From Sulfuriroseicoccus oceanibius (GTDB taxonomy: Bacteria; Verrucomicrobiota; Verrucomicrobiia; Verrucomicrobiales; SLCJ01): DNA of 64,000 nt. The number at the start of each line of letters is the position of its first letter. The first letter of the stretch is position 1. The position numbers and the translations under genes were made by a program. This document shows, piece after piece, positions 53,628 to 61,350 of the stretch. The notes below the pieces were generated by a model, which searched no databases, was not told where the DNA came from, and worked only from the letters and a program-made list of their open reading frames with translations. The stretch spans positions 1,116,001 to 1,180,000 of the forward strand of contig NZ_CP066776.1 in the NCBI RefSeq assembly GCF_010681825.2. Direction: 5' to 3'.

Positions 53628-55673
53628 ATGCGATTCAGGTGGGTTTGCTTTCTGTTGGGGCTGGCGGCCAATGTCTGCCTGGCAGGCGAGATTGATGTGC
53701 GCCAGTTTGATGGGGCAGGGGTGCTGGAGGCTCAGGTGGTATCAGCCAAGCCTGATGGGAGAGGGCTGATCGAGCGAGATGTACTGCTCTTGCCGGACTA
53801 CGAGGCCGGGATTTTCTATGCACCTTACACCGACGGCCGTGCGGCGATTGGCAACCGCTTTCTCGGAGTGGCATTCACGGATATGGACCATCTCGCGCAG
53901 CGGCGCGCTGAGCTCAAGACCGGACGGGCGATCGCCGATGCAGATCTTGGTTCGTTTCTTTGTTTGAAGTTAGAGGATAGGCGTTATCTCGCGCTGCTGG
54001 CACTAGCGGGTGAGGGGGCGTTCTCGTCGTTTACGTTCCGTGACCAATCGCTGTGGGTGGATGCGGGCACGTTTGGCACGGCGGAATACTCTGGCTGGCT
54101 GCCAAAGCTGGCTTATGCGCATGGGAGCACGCCGCACGAGGCGAGCCTTGCGGTGTGGAAGGCGGCTCTTGCGTCGCAGAGTGTGAACCATTCGGCGCGG
54201 ATGCGGGGGGAGAAGCGGTTTCCCGAGCCATTCCGGTATCCTGGGTATTGCACGTGGGAACACCTGCGCCGTGACCTCAGTGACGGGAGGTTGGCCGGAA
54301 CGATGAAGAAGATGGCGGATCACCCCGTGGCGTTTCGGTGGTTGTTGGTCGATGACGGGTATGAACACCACCGGGACGAGGGGTTGTTGGGTTTTGCTCC
54401 GGATCCGGAAAAGTTTCCGCATGGGTTTGCGCCGCTGCAAAAGCTCAAGGAGGAGACTGGCATCCGCTGGCTGGGAGCGTGGTGGTATATGGGTGGTTAT
54501 TTTGCAGGAGTGTCGCCTAGCCACGGAATCGCGGAGTACCATGGGATCTTGGAGGAGGGCCGGGATGCGGTTGGTGGGTTGGTGCCGCGGATGAATCAGG
54601 AGGCGGCAGATGAGTTTTATGGTGCCCGGGCCCTTGCGATGGCGCGGGATGGGATTGATTTCATCAAGGTGGACTTCCAGACGAAGTACTTCCGCGATCA
54701 CCTTGGGGGGGCGAACCCGGTGCAGGCGTTCAGTTACTATCACCGGGGACTTGAAAAGGCGTTTGAGGAGAACTTTTCAGCCCTGATCAACTGCATAGCC
54801 CAACATCACCTGCATGTGATGAAGCATCGGATGAGTTCAACGATCCGCTTCAGCATGGATTTCAACAAGCATGACGAGGAGCACAATGCGTTGATCACCG
54901 TCCAAAGTCTGCGCAATTCGCTTTATCTCGGGCATGTGCATTGGGGGGACTACGACATGTTTCTGACGTCCAACCGCTCGGGGAGGTTGATGGCCGAGAT
55001 CCGGGCGATCGCGGGGAGTCCGTTGTATGTTTCTGAGGCGATTGATGCGGTGAAGGCGGATGTTTTGCTGCCGGCGGTTTGGAGCGATGGGGAAGTGTTG
55101 CGACCATTGGCGCCGGCGACATTGACTCCGGATGGGTTCTTTGGTTGCCTGGACCGGATGCCATTGCGTGCGGTGGCTCCGCTGCCTGGGGAGGTTGCTA
55201 CATTCTGGCTCGCCAATGTGTGGCGTGATGATCCGATGCAGGTGGAGCTTAGCCCTGCAGATTACGGGTTTGGCGGGATGATGATGCAGCCTTATGAGGG
55301 GCTGTGGCAACAACCGGAAGAGGGGCTGGTGGCGTATGAGTGGAAGACCGGCAAGGCGTGGAAGATGCAAGGTGAGTACAAGGTTTCACTTGCCCGTTGG
55401 GAGTCGAGTATCGTGCATTTGGTTCCGGTGCGCCACGGATGGGCTGTGCTCGGGCGGCCTGACAAGTATCTCGCGCCGGCGGCGTGCCGAGTGGTCGAGC
55501 AGAGCACCGAACGGCTCAAGCTTGAGGTCCGGGAGGGAGGGCCGCTTTTGATTTGGTCCGAGCGCGGGGTGCCCAAGCTGGAGGGCAGAGCGATGCGTGA
55601 AGTGAGTGAGCACCTGTACCGTGCGGATTTGGAAAGCGGCGGATCCGATGTGGTTGTGACGGTGGATCGGTAG
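53628..55673 (+). CDS. GH36 Sip1-type alpha-galactosidase (raffinose synthase/seed imbibition protein family)
   Basis: 681 residues from ATG 53628. A signal peptide (RFRWVCFLLGLAANVCLA) indicates export. The catalytic barrel matches the Sip1/raffinose synthase branch: FRYPGYCTWEHLRRDLSDGR, VAFRWLLVDDGYEHHRDEGL, and the nucleophile region DFIKVDFQTKYFRDH with Asp349. LYLGHVHWGDYDMFLTSNRS and AIAGSPLYVSEAIDAVKADV follow. A C-terminal beta-sandwich ends the protein. In bacteria this family acts on alpha-galactosides. Placed 44 bp after sulfatase 3, it suggests a sulfated alpha-galactoside-containing glycan as the cassette B substrate. Confidence 0.88.
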   Translation: MRFRWVCFLLGLAANVCLAGEIDVRQFDGAGVLEAQVVSAKPDGRGLIERDVLLLPDYEAGIFYAPYTDGRAAIGNRFLGVAFTDMDHLAQRRAELKTGRAIADADLGSFLCLKLEDRRYLALLALAGEGAFSSFTFRDQSLWVDAGTFGTAEYSGWLPKLAYAHGSTPHEASLAVWKAALASQSVNHSARMRGEKRFPEPFRYPGYCTWEHLRRDLSDGRLAGTMKKMADHPVAFRWLLVDDGYEHHRDEGLLGFAPDPEKFPHGFAPLQKLKEETGIRWLGAWWYMGGYFAGVSPSHGIAEYHGILEEGRDAVGGLVPRMNQEAADEFYGARALAMARDGIDFIKVDFQTKYFRDHLGGANPVQAFSYYHRGLEKAFEENFSALINCIAQHHLHVMKHRMSSTIRFSMDFNKHDEEHNALITVQSLRNSLYLGHVHWGDYDMFLTSNRSGRLMAEIRAIAGSPLYVSEAIDAVKADVLLPAVWSDGEVLRPLAPATLTPDGFFGCLDRMPLRAVAPLPGEVATFWLANVWRDDPMQVELSPADYGFGGMMMQPYEGLWQQPEEGLVAYEWKTGKAWKMQGEYKVSLARWESSIVHLVPVRHGWAVLGRPDKYLAPAACRVVEQSTERLKLEVREGGPLLIWSERGVPKLEGRAMREVSEHLYRADLESGGSDVVVTVDR

Positions 55674-55845
55674 GATCTCGTCGGCTGGCGGGCATGGTGA
55701 TGGGATGCGTCGGCTCTGCGGTGCGGGCGTATAATTCGGGTGGAAACGTCCGGCGTTGGTGGCGGGGCGTAATGCTTTGAGCGCCCTGGGATGTGAGCAT
55801 GTGAGGCGGAGGATGTGAGAAATGTGAAAATTTTCTAAGAAAATC

Positions 55846-55872
55846 TGATCACGTTTTCGGGGCGACTTTCAT
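55846..55872 (+). promoter_or_regulatory. Partial ECF-type element upstream of sigma3
   Basis: TGATCACGTTT (55846-55856) matches the -35-like half of the other elements, preceded by an A/T-rich run. The GACGT half is not present at the expected distance (a GAC at 55864-55866 is too close), so the promoter of cassette C may be recognised differently. It starts 41 bases before the sigma3 start codon. Confidence 0.4.
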
Positions 55873-55886
55873 CACTGCATGACCCC

Positions 55887-56426
55887 ATGCCCCCCGAAGA
55901 AGAAAAAGACCAGGAATTCGTCCAGTTGCTGACGAGTCATCAAACGCCATTACGCGCGTTTGTGATCTCATTGGTGCCTGGCTCTCCTGACGTGGAAGAC
56001 ATCCTGCAGGACACCAACGTGGTGCTGTGGGAGAAGCGGGAAAGCTTTGAGCTGGGGACCAATTTCCGGGCATGGGCATTTGTGATTGCTCGCAACGTGA
56101 CGATGGCCGTGTTGCGCAAGAACAAACGCAATGCCGCCCCAATGTTGGACGAACAAGTGATCCACGCGGTGAGCGAGAGCTGGCATCAGCGGGAACAGGT
56201 GAACGATCCGTTGAAGCGCCATGCCTTGGACCTTTGTTTGGCGGCATTGCGTCCTGCCGACCGCGAGATCGTGCAGGCCCGCTATCAGACGGGAACGAGT
56301 TTGACCAAGCATGCGGTGGCGAAGGGGCGTAGTGCGGAGTCACTGCGCACGGCGCTTTACCGGATCCGGGCCAAGCTGCGCAAGTGTGTGGACCAGCGTG
56401 TGAAGATGGCGGGAGGTGACGCGTGA
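55887..56426 (+). CDS. ECF-like sigma factor 3
   Basis: 179 residues. It shares the plan of sigma1 and sigma2: region 2 VEDILQDTNVVLWEKRESFE and NFRAWAFVIARNVTMAVLRK, region 4 LRPADREIVQARYQTGTSLT and GRSAESLRTALYRIRAKLRK. The sequence is clearly more diverged, including the region 4 helix. The stop overlaps a GTG start of FecR-LamG3 (GTGA at 56423). The downstream targets in this cassette are a PEP-CTERM protein and an esterase, not a sulfatase. Confidence 0.92.
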   Translation: MPPEEEKDQEFVQLLTSHQTPLRAFVISLVPGSPDVEDILQDTNVVLWEKRESFELGTNFRAWAFVIARNVTMAVLRKNKRNAAPMLDEQVIHAVSESWHQREQVNDPLKRHALDLCLAALRPADREIVQARYQTGTSLTKHAVAKGRSAESLRTALYRIRAKLRKCVDQRVKMAGGDA

Positions 56427-57943
56427 GACAGGGGGAATTGGATCGATTGCTCCAGCAGATGCTGGAAGGTGTGATCGCGCCGCAAGATCTGATGCGGGTG
56501 CGCCAGGCGTTGTTGGAGAGCGAGGAAGCGCGCCAGCATTATCTGGATCTGGTGGAGTTGCATAATATGTTAGATCAAGGCTGTGGGCAGCCAGTGGCTC
56601 AGAACTTTGCTTTAGCGAAACGAAGCCCGGCTGCGGCACGAGGGCGATCGGGGTGGATGCGTGGGGTCGTGGCAGCTGCTGCTGTGGTTGTTTTGTCGTT
56701 TGTCTGGATCTTTGTTTTTGGGGGAGGGGATGGACGTGAGTCTGCGGATGAGCAAGGGATCGTCCTGAGGCAGGCGCCTGGGACGGAGATTCGGATTATC
56801 GGGGAGTCTGGCCGACGCTCGGATGTCATGCGGGTTGGCTCGCGATTGGAAGTGAATGCGGGGAGTGTGGAGCTACAGTTTCCCAATGGGGTGTCTGGGG
56901 TGCTTGCTGCTCCAGCAGTGCTTGATGTGAAGTCGCTCGGGCGGGTGGATTTGCTGAAGGGTTCCGGCAGGTTCCGGGTGGAGGAAGCTGGCGAGGGGTT
57001 TGTGGTGCGCACAGACAGCCTCGAAGCAGTGGATCTGGGAACGGAGTTCGGTGTGGCTGCTCCATTCGATCGGTTTCATGAGGTGCACGTGTTCGAGGGT
57101 GAGGTTGTTGCTCGGGCTGTAGGTGAGGATGACGATCAGTTGTTGCGTGCGGGGGATGGTTGCCGGTTGACGAAAGATGGAGGTTTCGAGCCGATCCCTG
57201 CGCGTGCCGCAGCGTTCCTTAAGCAGCTGCCTGCCTCATTGCCGTATCTGCACTGGTCGTTTGACCGGGTTGAGGATGGAGGCTTCGCGGCTGGCGGCAC
57301 TGCTGCCAACGTGGATCTGGCGCATGCGGTGCCGCGGGAAAAAGAGGCGTCAGGTTTGATGGTTGATGGCGTGCGAGGGCGTGCGGTCGAGATCAAGGGG
57401 TTCAACGAGGAGTTGGTAACCGAGCATCCGGGGATTGGGGAGCGTCAGGCGCGGACGATTGCATGCTGGCTGAGGATTGACCGGCTACCGGAGTCGAGGC
57501 TGGCGCGTCAGACGATTGTCGGCTGGGGGGATCGGGGGCGAGGGTTTCGCAATCTTGAGCGCTGGCAGGTGGCGCTGACCCGCGGGGAAGGAGACGCAGC
57601 AGAACTTTGTATCATCGGAGCGGGCGAGCATCGGGGAACCACCGCACTGGAAGTCGGGCGTTGGTACCATGTGGCTGTGGTGTGGGATCGGACCGCAAGA
57701 GTCTTGAGAGCTTACATCGACGGGGAGCACGAGCCCTTGCTCCATGAGGGCGAGGATGAGGCGCCGTTCACCTACACCGGCTCTGATGCGTCGCCATTGG
57801 TGATCGGCGCCACGATGGACCCGGACAATGTCTGGTTCGCACCGCTGCGCGGCGCCATGGACGAACTTTTCGTGATCGAGGGTGCCCTCGATCAGCAGGC
57901 AATCCAACGCCTGAAGGAAACCAATCTGGTGGATCCGGAATGA
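56423..57943 (+). CDS. FecR-LamG membrane protein 3, probable anti-sigma sensor
   Basis: 506 residues from a GTG that overlaps the sigma3 stop. A helical N-terminus (LLQQMLEGVIAPQDLMRVRQ) is followed by a membrane helix at about 79-99 (VVAAAAVVVLSFVWIFVF), a FecR domain (SVELQFPNGVSGVLAAPAVL; EAVDLGTEFGVAA; EVHVFEGEVVARAV) and a LamG-like C-terminus (ARTIACWLRIDRL; VGRWYHVAVVWDRTARVLRA; LRGAMDELFVIEGALDQQAI). It is more distant from the other two in all domains. It likely pairs with sigma3 and senses a third ligand. 40 bp separate it from PEP-CTERM gene 2. Confidence 0.83.
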   Translation: MRQGELDRLLQQMLEGVIAPQDLMRVRQALLESEEARQHYLDLVELHNMLDQGCGQPVAQNFALAKRSPAAARGRSGWMRGVVAAAAVVVLSFVWIFVFGGGDGRESADEQGIVLRQAPGTEIRIIGESGRRSDVMRVGSRLEVNAGSVELQFPNGVSGVLAAPAVLDVKSLGRVDLLKGSGRFRVEEAGEGFVVRTDSLEAVDLGTEFGVAAPFDRFHEVHVFEGEVVARAVGEDDDQLLRAGDGCRLTKDGGFEPIPARAAAFLKQLPASLPYLHWSFDRVEDGGFAAGGTAANVDLAHAVPREKEASGLMVDGVRGRAVEIKGFNEELVTEHPGIGERQARTIACWLRIDRLPESRLARQTIVGWGDRGRGFRNLERWQVALTRGEGDAAELCIIGAGEHRGTTALEVGRWYHVAVVWDRTARVLRAYIDGEHEPLLHEGEDEAPFTYTGSDASPLVIGATMDPDNVWFAPLRGAMDELFVIEGALDQQAIQRLKETNLVDPE

Positions 57944-57983
57944 GCCGGGTTCACCTTGTGCAAAAAACACGAATACACAAAAC

Positions 57984-58703
57984 ATGAAAAACAAACTGAT
58001 CAGCTGCGCTGCTATCTGCGCGGCTCTGACGGCAAGCAGCCACGCTGCTAACATCATTAGCACTGGCTTCGCCGGTGTGGTGGAAGACACCAGTTCTGGG
58101 GTTGTTGCTTCCGGATTTACCTGGGATTCCGATTTCGGTGAGGGCGGTAACGCGTCCACCAGCCTTACATTCGTAGGTGACGGCTACACCATCAGCAGCT
58201 TCATTGCAGAACAGCCAGGTGCTGCAGGTACCGAGGTCGGCGAACCAATTGGTATCGCTGGTAACGTCGGGAACCAAGGAGACTGGAGCACAAGCTTCAC
58301 ATTCACCGCAGGCGATACTTACGATCTGAGTAACTTTGCCATCAGCTCTTACTCCATCACGGCAGGTGGTGCGCATCAGAACGCTGATGACAAGCCTGTT
58401 TTCTGGCTGCTGTCGATTAAAGATGGCAGCACTGAGATCTTCAGTGGTCGCGAAGACTTCATTGAGCCTGCAGGTACCGGGAATCTTCCTGGGAGCTTCA
58501 ACTTCGATCTTAGTGGTTTCTCCTTGAATGCTGGTACTCAGTACACATTCGATCTCACCGTTGGTTCCGACAATGGCGGAGGTAACAACATCGCTCTTAA
58601 CTCCCTCGCTCTTGAGGGTGTCGCTCAGGCTGTGCCAGAGCCGTCGTCGGCTGTGTTGCTTGGCATCGGTGGTGCAGCATTGATTTTGCGCCGCAAGAAG
58701 TAA
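57984..58703 (+). CDS. PEP-CTERM protein 2
   Basis: 239 residues. A signal peptide (KLISCAAICAALTASSHAAN) precedes a Gly/Ser-rich beta body and the C-terminal PEP-CTERM signal VPEPSSAVLLGIGGAALILR followed by RKK. The sorting signal predicts handling by an exosortase encoded elsewhere. It follows FecR-LamG3 by 40 bp without a terminator, so the sigma3 operon probably includes it, and a terminator follows. The body shows no enzyme motif; a structural or binding role is likely. Confidence 0.9.
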   Translation: MKNKLISCAAICAALTASSHAANIISTGFAGVVEDTSSGVVASGFTWDSDFGEGGNASTSLTFVGDGYTISSFIAEQPGAAGTEVGEPIGIAGNVGNQGDWSTSFTFTAGDTYDLSNFAISSYSITAGGAHQNADDKPVFWLLSIKDGSTEIFSGREDFIEPAGTGNLPGSFNFDLSGFSLNAGTQYTFDLTVGSDNGGGNNIALNSLALEGVAQAVPEPSSAVLLGIGGAALILRRKK

Positions 58704-58744
58704 GCGATCTCATAGACTGAGGGAGAGATCCCTCAAGTGAACTA

Positions 58745-58782
58745 TTCTGGCGGGGGCGTATGCCTCCGCCAGAACCATTTTT
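58745..58782 (+). terminator. Rho-independent terminator after PEP-CTERM gene 2
   Basis: TTCTGGCGGGGGC (58745-58757) pairs with GCCTCCGCCAGAA (58762-58774) with one G-U pair and a GTAT loop, then CCATTTTT. Confidence 0.88.
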
Positions 58783-59239
58783 GGCAAGGTGTGCATTTAT
58801 TTGTGCATGTTTGTGGAAGGCGGGCGGGACGGCGGTGCGTAGTACGCGCTGCTTATGAAGGTGATATCGTTTCTGATTTTGGTTTGGTTGCAGTGTGCTT
58901 CGCTATGGGCTGCGGAGGTGGACGTGTATTTGATGGCGGGGCAGTCGAACATGCAGGGATTGGGAAAGGTGGACCAACTTTCACCACAGCGGATCGATCG
59001 GGTACAGCACTGTTACTATTGGAACGGAAGCGCATTCGAAGTGCTGATCCCCGGTGAGACGAAGACCTCGCGATCGGTGGCAGAGTTCGGACCGGAGTTG
59101 GGCTTTGCCAGCGTGATGGCTACCAGCGAACGTCCGGTCTACCTTGTGAAGTATTTTGCCAGTGGAATGCCATTGCACCATGGATGGCACGGAGGGACGT
59201 GGCTTGGGGGACCAGCTGTGCCCGGCAGGACAAATTTCT

Positions 59240-59247
59240 ACCCCGGG
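59240..59247 (+). repeat. Target site duplication, left copy
   Basis: ACCCCGGG immediately before the IS; the identical copy is at 60586-60593. Removing one copy plus the IS restores the reading frame of the esterase. Confidence 0.88.
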
Positions 59248-60585
59248 GGTAGTGTGCCAAAGCTTCTGCAAAAAGGGTCATGATGATTGATTAGGTTTTT
59301 AACAAAACAAGAACCCCTAATCGTCACACCATGACCCCACGACCAGATAAGACCACAACGCCGCAGTTGAAAAGTATTCTTGCCGAGCAGGAAGATTTTC
59401 TGAGGCCCTTGGTTCAGAAATTGATGCAGGAGATGCTCGAAGAAGAAATGAACGAGACACTCCAGGCGGTAAAATCAGAACGCAGCGACAGACGCCGAGG
59501 TTATCGCAGCGGCAGTTATCAACGCAGTCTCCTGACACGGGTAGGAAGGATCGAGCTGCGCGTTCCTCAAGATCGCGACGGACTCTTCAGCACCGAGATC
59601 TTCGATCGCTATCAACGCAGCGAGAAGGCTTTGGTAAGCACCCTGATCGAAATGTACGTGCAGGGCGTCTCGACACGTAAAGTCGCGCAGATCACCGAGG
59701 AGCTCTGTGGTCACCGAGTTAGCGCCAGTGTGGTAAGCAGGCTGAACAAAACGTTGGATGAAGAGCTTGAGAACTTCGCCCGACGCAAGCTCAGCCATGC
59801 CTATCCCTATCTCATCCTGGATGCCCGGTACGAAAAGGTTCGGGAGAACGGCGTGGTGCGCAGCCAGGCTGTGTTGATCGCCATTGGCATCAGTTGGGAT
59901 GGGCGACGGGAGGTCCTTGCGACCGAGCTCGATCAAAGGGAAAGCGGAAGCAGCTGGAAGAACTTCCTACTTCAACTCAAGCAACGCGGACTGACGGGTG
60001 TTGAGTTCTGCGTGACTGATAACCATGCCGGCCTGCGACGAGCTATCAGCGAAGTGCTTCCCGAGGCGCTATGGCAACGCTGCTACGTCCACTTCCTTCG
60101 CAACGCTCTTGATCATCTACCTCGCAAGCATGACGACGACTGCTGCACTGAGCTGCGCTGGATCTATGACCGTCGAGACATCAATGAAGCGCGTCAGGAT
60201 CTGCGGGCATGGTTGGCGAAGTGGGGAGGCAAATACCACAAGCTCTGTGACTGGGTCGAAAGTGAGATCGAAGAAACGCTTACCTTTTATCGACTTCCCA
60301 GAGAGCATCACAAGCATCTCAAAAGTACGAATATGCTCGAGCGACTCAATGAGGAGATTAAGCGTCGTACGCACATTATCCGAACCTTCCCCAACAAGGC
60401 TGCAGCCCAACGTTTAATCCGGGCTGTCACGCATCAAGTCCATGAGCAGTGGATCGATCAACACCGCTACCTGAACATGGATCACCTCAAAGAAGCCCAA
60501 AAGCTCAGCCTTACTTCAAATCAAACGTCCGCAGCCTGATCATCATCCTTCAAAGCCCTTTTTGCAGAACTTGACGTACATAACC
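59248..60585 (+). mobile_element. IS256-family insertion sequence
   Basis: 1338 bp. Ends are imperfect 30-bp inverted repeats (left GGTAGTGTGCCAAAGC..., right in reverse GGTTATGTACGTCAAG...) with 22 of 30 bases matching; the inner 14 bases, TTCTGCAAAAAGGG (59264-59277 and reverse complement 60556-60569), match perfectly. An 8-bp direct repeat ACCCCGGG flanks it (59240-59247 and 60586-60593), the expected target duplication for this family. It has one gene for a DDE transposase. The insertion appears recent, as the target repeats are identical and the broken gene is otherwise intact. Confidence 0.93.
59331..60539 (+). CDS. IS256 (Mutator) family transposase
   Basis: 402 residues, normal length for the family. 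The N-terminal DNA-binding part has RRRGYRSGSYQRSLLTRVGR and ELRVPQDRDGLFSTEIFDRY. The catalytic triad is LILDARYEKVRENG (first D), FCVTDNHAGLRRAI (second D) and LKSTNMLERLNEEIKRRTHI (E). The Cys-His pair RCYVHFLRNALDHLPR lies between, as usual. The ORF is complete and the ends of the element are intact, so it could be active. It is transcribed in the same direction as the interrupted esterase gene. Confidence 0.95.
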   Translation: MTPRPDKTTTPQLKSILAEQEDFLRPLVQKLMQEMLEEEMNETLQAVKSERSDRRRGYRSGSYQRSLLTRVGRIELRVPQDRDGLFSTEIFDRYQRSEKALVSTLIEMYVQGVSTRKVAQITEELCGHRVSASVVSRLNKTLDEELENFARRKLSHAYPYLILDARYEKVRENGVVRSQAVLIAIGISWDGRREVLATELDQRESGSSWKNFLLQLKQRGLTGVEFCVTDNHAGLRRAISEVLPEALWQRCYVHFLRNALDHLPRKHDDDCCTELRWIYDRRDINEARQDLRAWLAKWGGKYHKLCDWVESEIEETLTFYRLPREHHKHLKSTNMLERLNEEIKRRTHIIRTFPNKAAAQRLIRAVTHQVHEQWIDQHRYLNMDHLKEAQKLSLTSNQTSAA

Positions 60586-60593
60586 ACCCCGGG
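60586..60593 (+). repeat. Target site duplication, right copy
   Basis: ACCCCGGG immediately after the IS, identical to 59240-59247. Confidence 0.88.
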
Positions 60594-61304
60594 CTTGGGG
60601 CGGGAGATCCGAACCAAGGGCAGCTCTACAGGGCGATGATGGCGCGTTTCCAAATTGCGCTGAAGGCGCTTGAGTTGGGCGGGCATACGCCTGTGGTGCG
60701 GGGATTGTTGTGGATGCAGGGGGAGCAGGACAGCAAGCGCCAGGAATCCGCGGCCAGCTATGCCGCGAACTTGAAGTATCTGCGTGACCGGGTTGTGAGT
60801 GACCTCGGACTGCAGGAATTGCCGTTGGTGTTCGGGCAGGTCCTGCCGTATTCCGAAGCAAAGCCACGGTTTGTGGCGCGCGATGTGATCCGGGCCCAGA
60901 TGGCAGCGGCGGATCAAGGATCCGGGGCTCCTGAATCGATCAAGCGAGCCAGGATGGTATCGACCGATGGATTTGGGTTACATGCCGACACGGTGCACTA
61001 CAATGCGGATGGGCAATGGCAACTCGGAGTGTCGATGGCCTGCGCAATGCAAGAGTTACGCCAAATGAAAAGGTGAGCTCACGGAGCGGTGAGCTTGATC
61101 TGACGGGGGCGAGCACAGACCAGAGGCGGCGGAAGAATGGCGGCCGGCGGGCAAGATTTCCGCTACGGTGCTGTCACTGGCTTTGCCGGGTTGTTGTGGG
61201 GGGGGACCCAGGGTGAGGTCGCCTGAGGCTCCCTTCACCCTGGGCTGGTTTGCGCCTCCCTTGCTGGGAGGGATGTCGCTGCGCTTTAGGCTCAGGCCCG
61301 CGAG

Positions 61305-61345
61305 GATCGGGCGGATCGGGCGGATCGGGCGGATCGGGCGGATCG
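61305..61345. repeat. 9-bp tandem repeat, about 4.5 copies
   Basis: GATCGGGCG is repeated perfectly in tandem (61305-61340), ending with a partial unit GATCG. It lies just after the stop codon of the minus-strand sulfatase 4 and in no gene. On the minus strand it would be transcribed into the 3' region of that gene. Copy number may vary between strains. Confidence 0.85.
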
Positions 61346-61350
61346 TGGTG

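Larger units (their letters stand above)
58855..61076 (+). pseudogene. SASA-type carbohydrate esterase gene split by an IS element
   Basis: The two flanks form one gene: 58855-59247 (signal peptide, then AEVDVYLMAGQSNMQGLGKV with the catalytic Ser of GQSN) and 60594-61076 (PNQGQLYRAMMARFQIALKA, GLLWMQGEQDSKRQESAASY, then GFGLHADTVHYNADGQWQLG with catalytic Asp and His). If the IS and one 8-bp target copy are removed, the frame joins in frame as NFYPGLGAGDPNQGQLYR, giving 291 residues. This is the SASA/SGNH esterase family, acting on acetylated sialate or xylan-type sugars. As it stands, the first half runs into the IS and stops at 59283, without the Asp and His, so the enzyme is inactive. Confidence 0.9.

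Noticed and set aside
59264-60569. Placing the IS ends at the perfect 14-bp inverted repeat
   Set aside because: No matching target duplication flanks these positions. Extending to 59248 and 60585 gives longer inverted repeats, an 8-bp duplication and an in-frame joined gene.
61305-61345. Possible CRISPR-like array
   Set aside because: The repeat unit is 9 bp, contiguous and without spacers. No cas gene is in the window.
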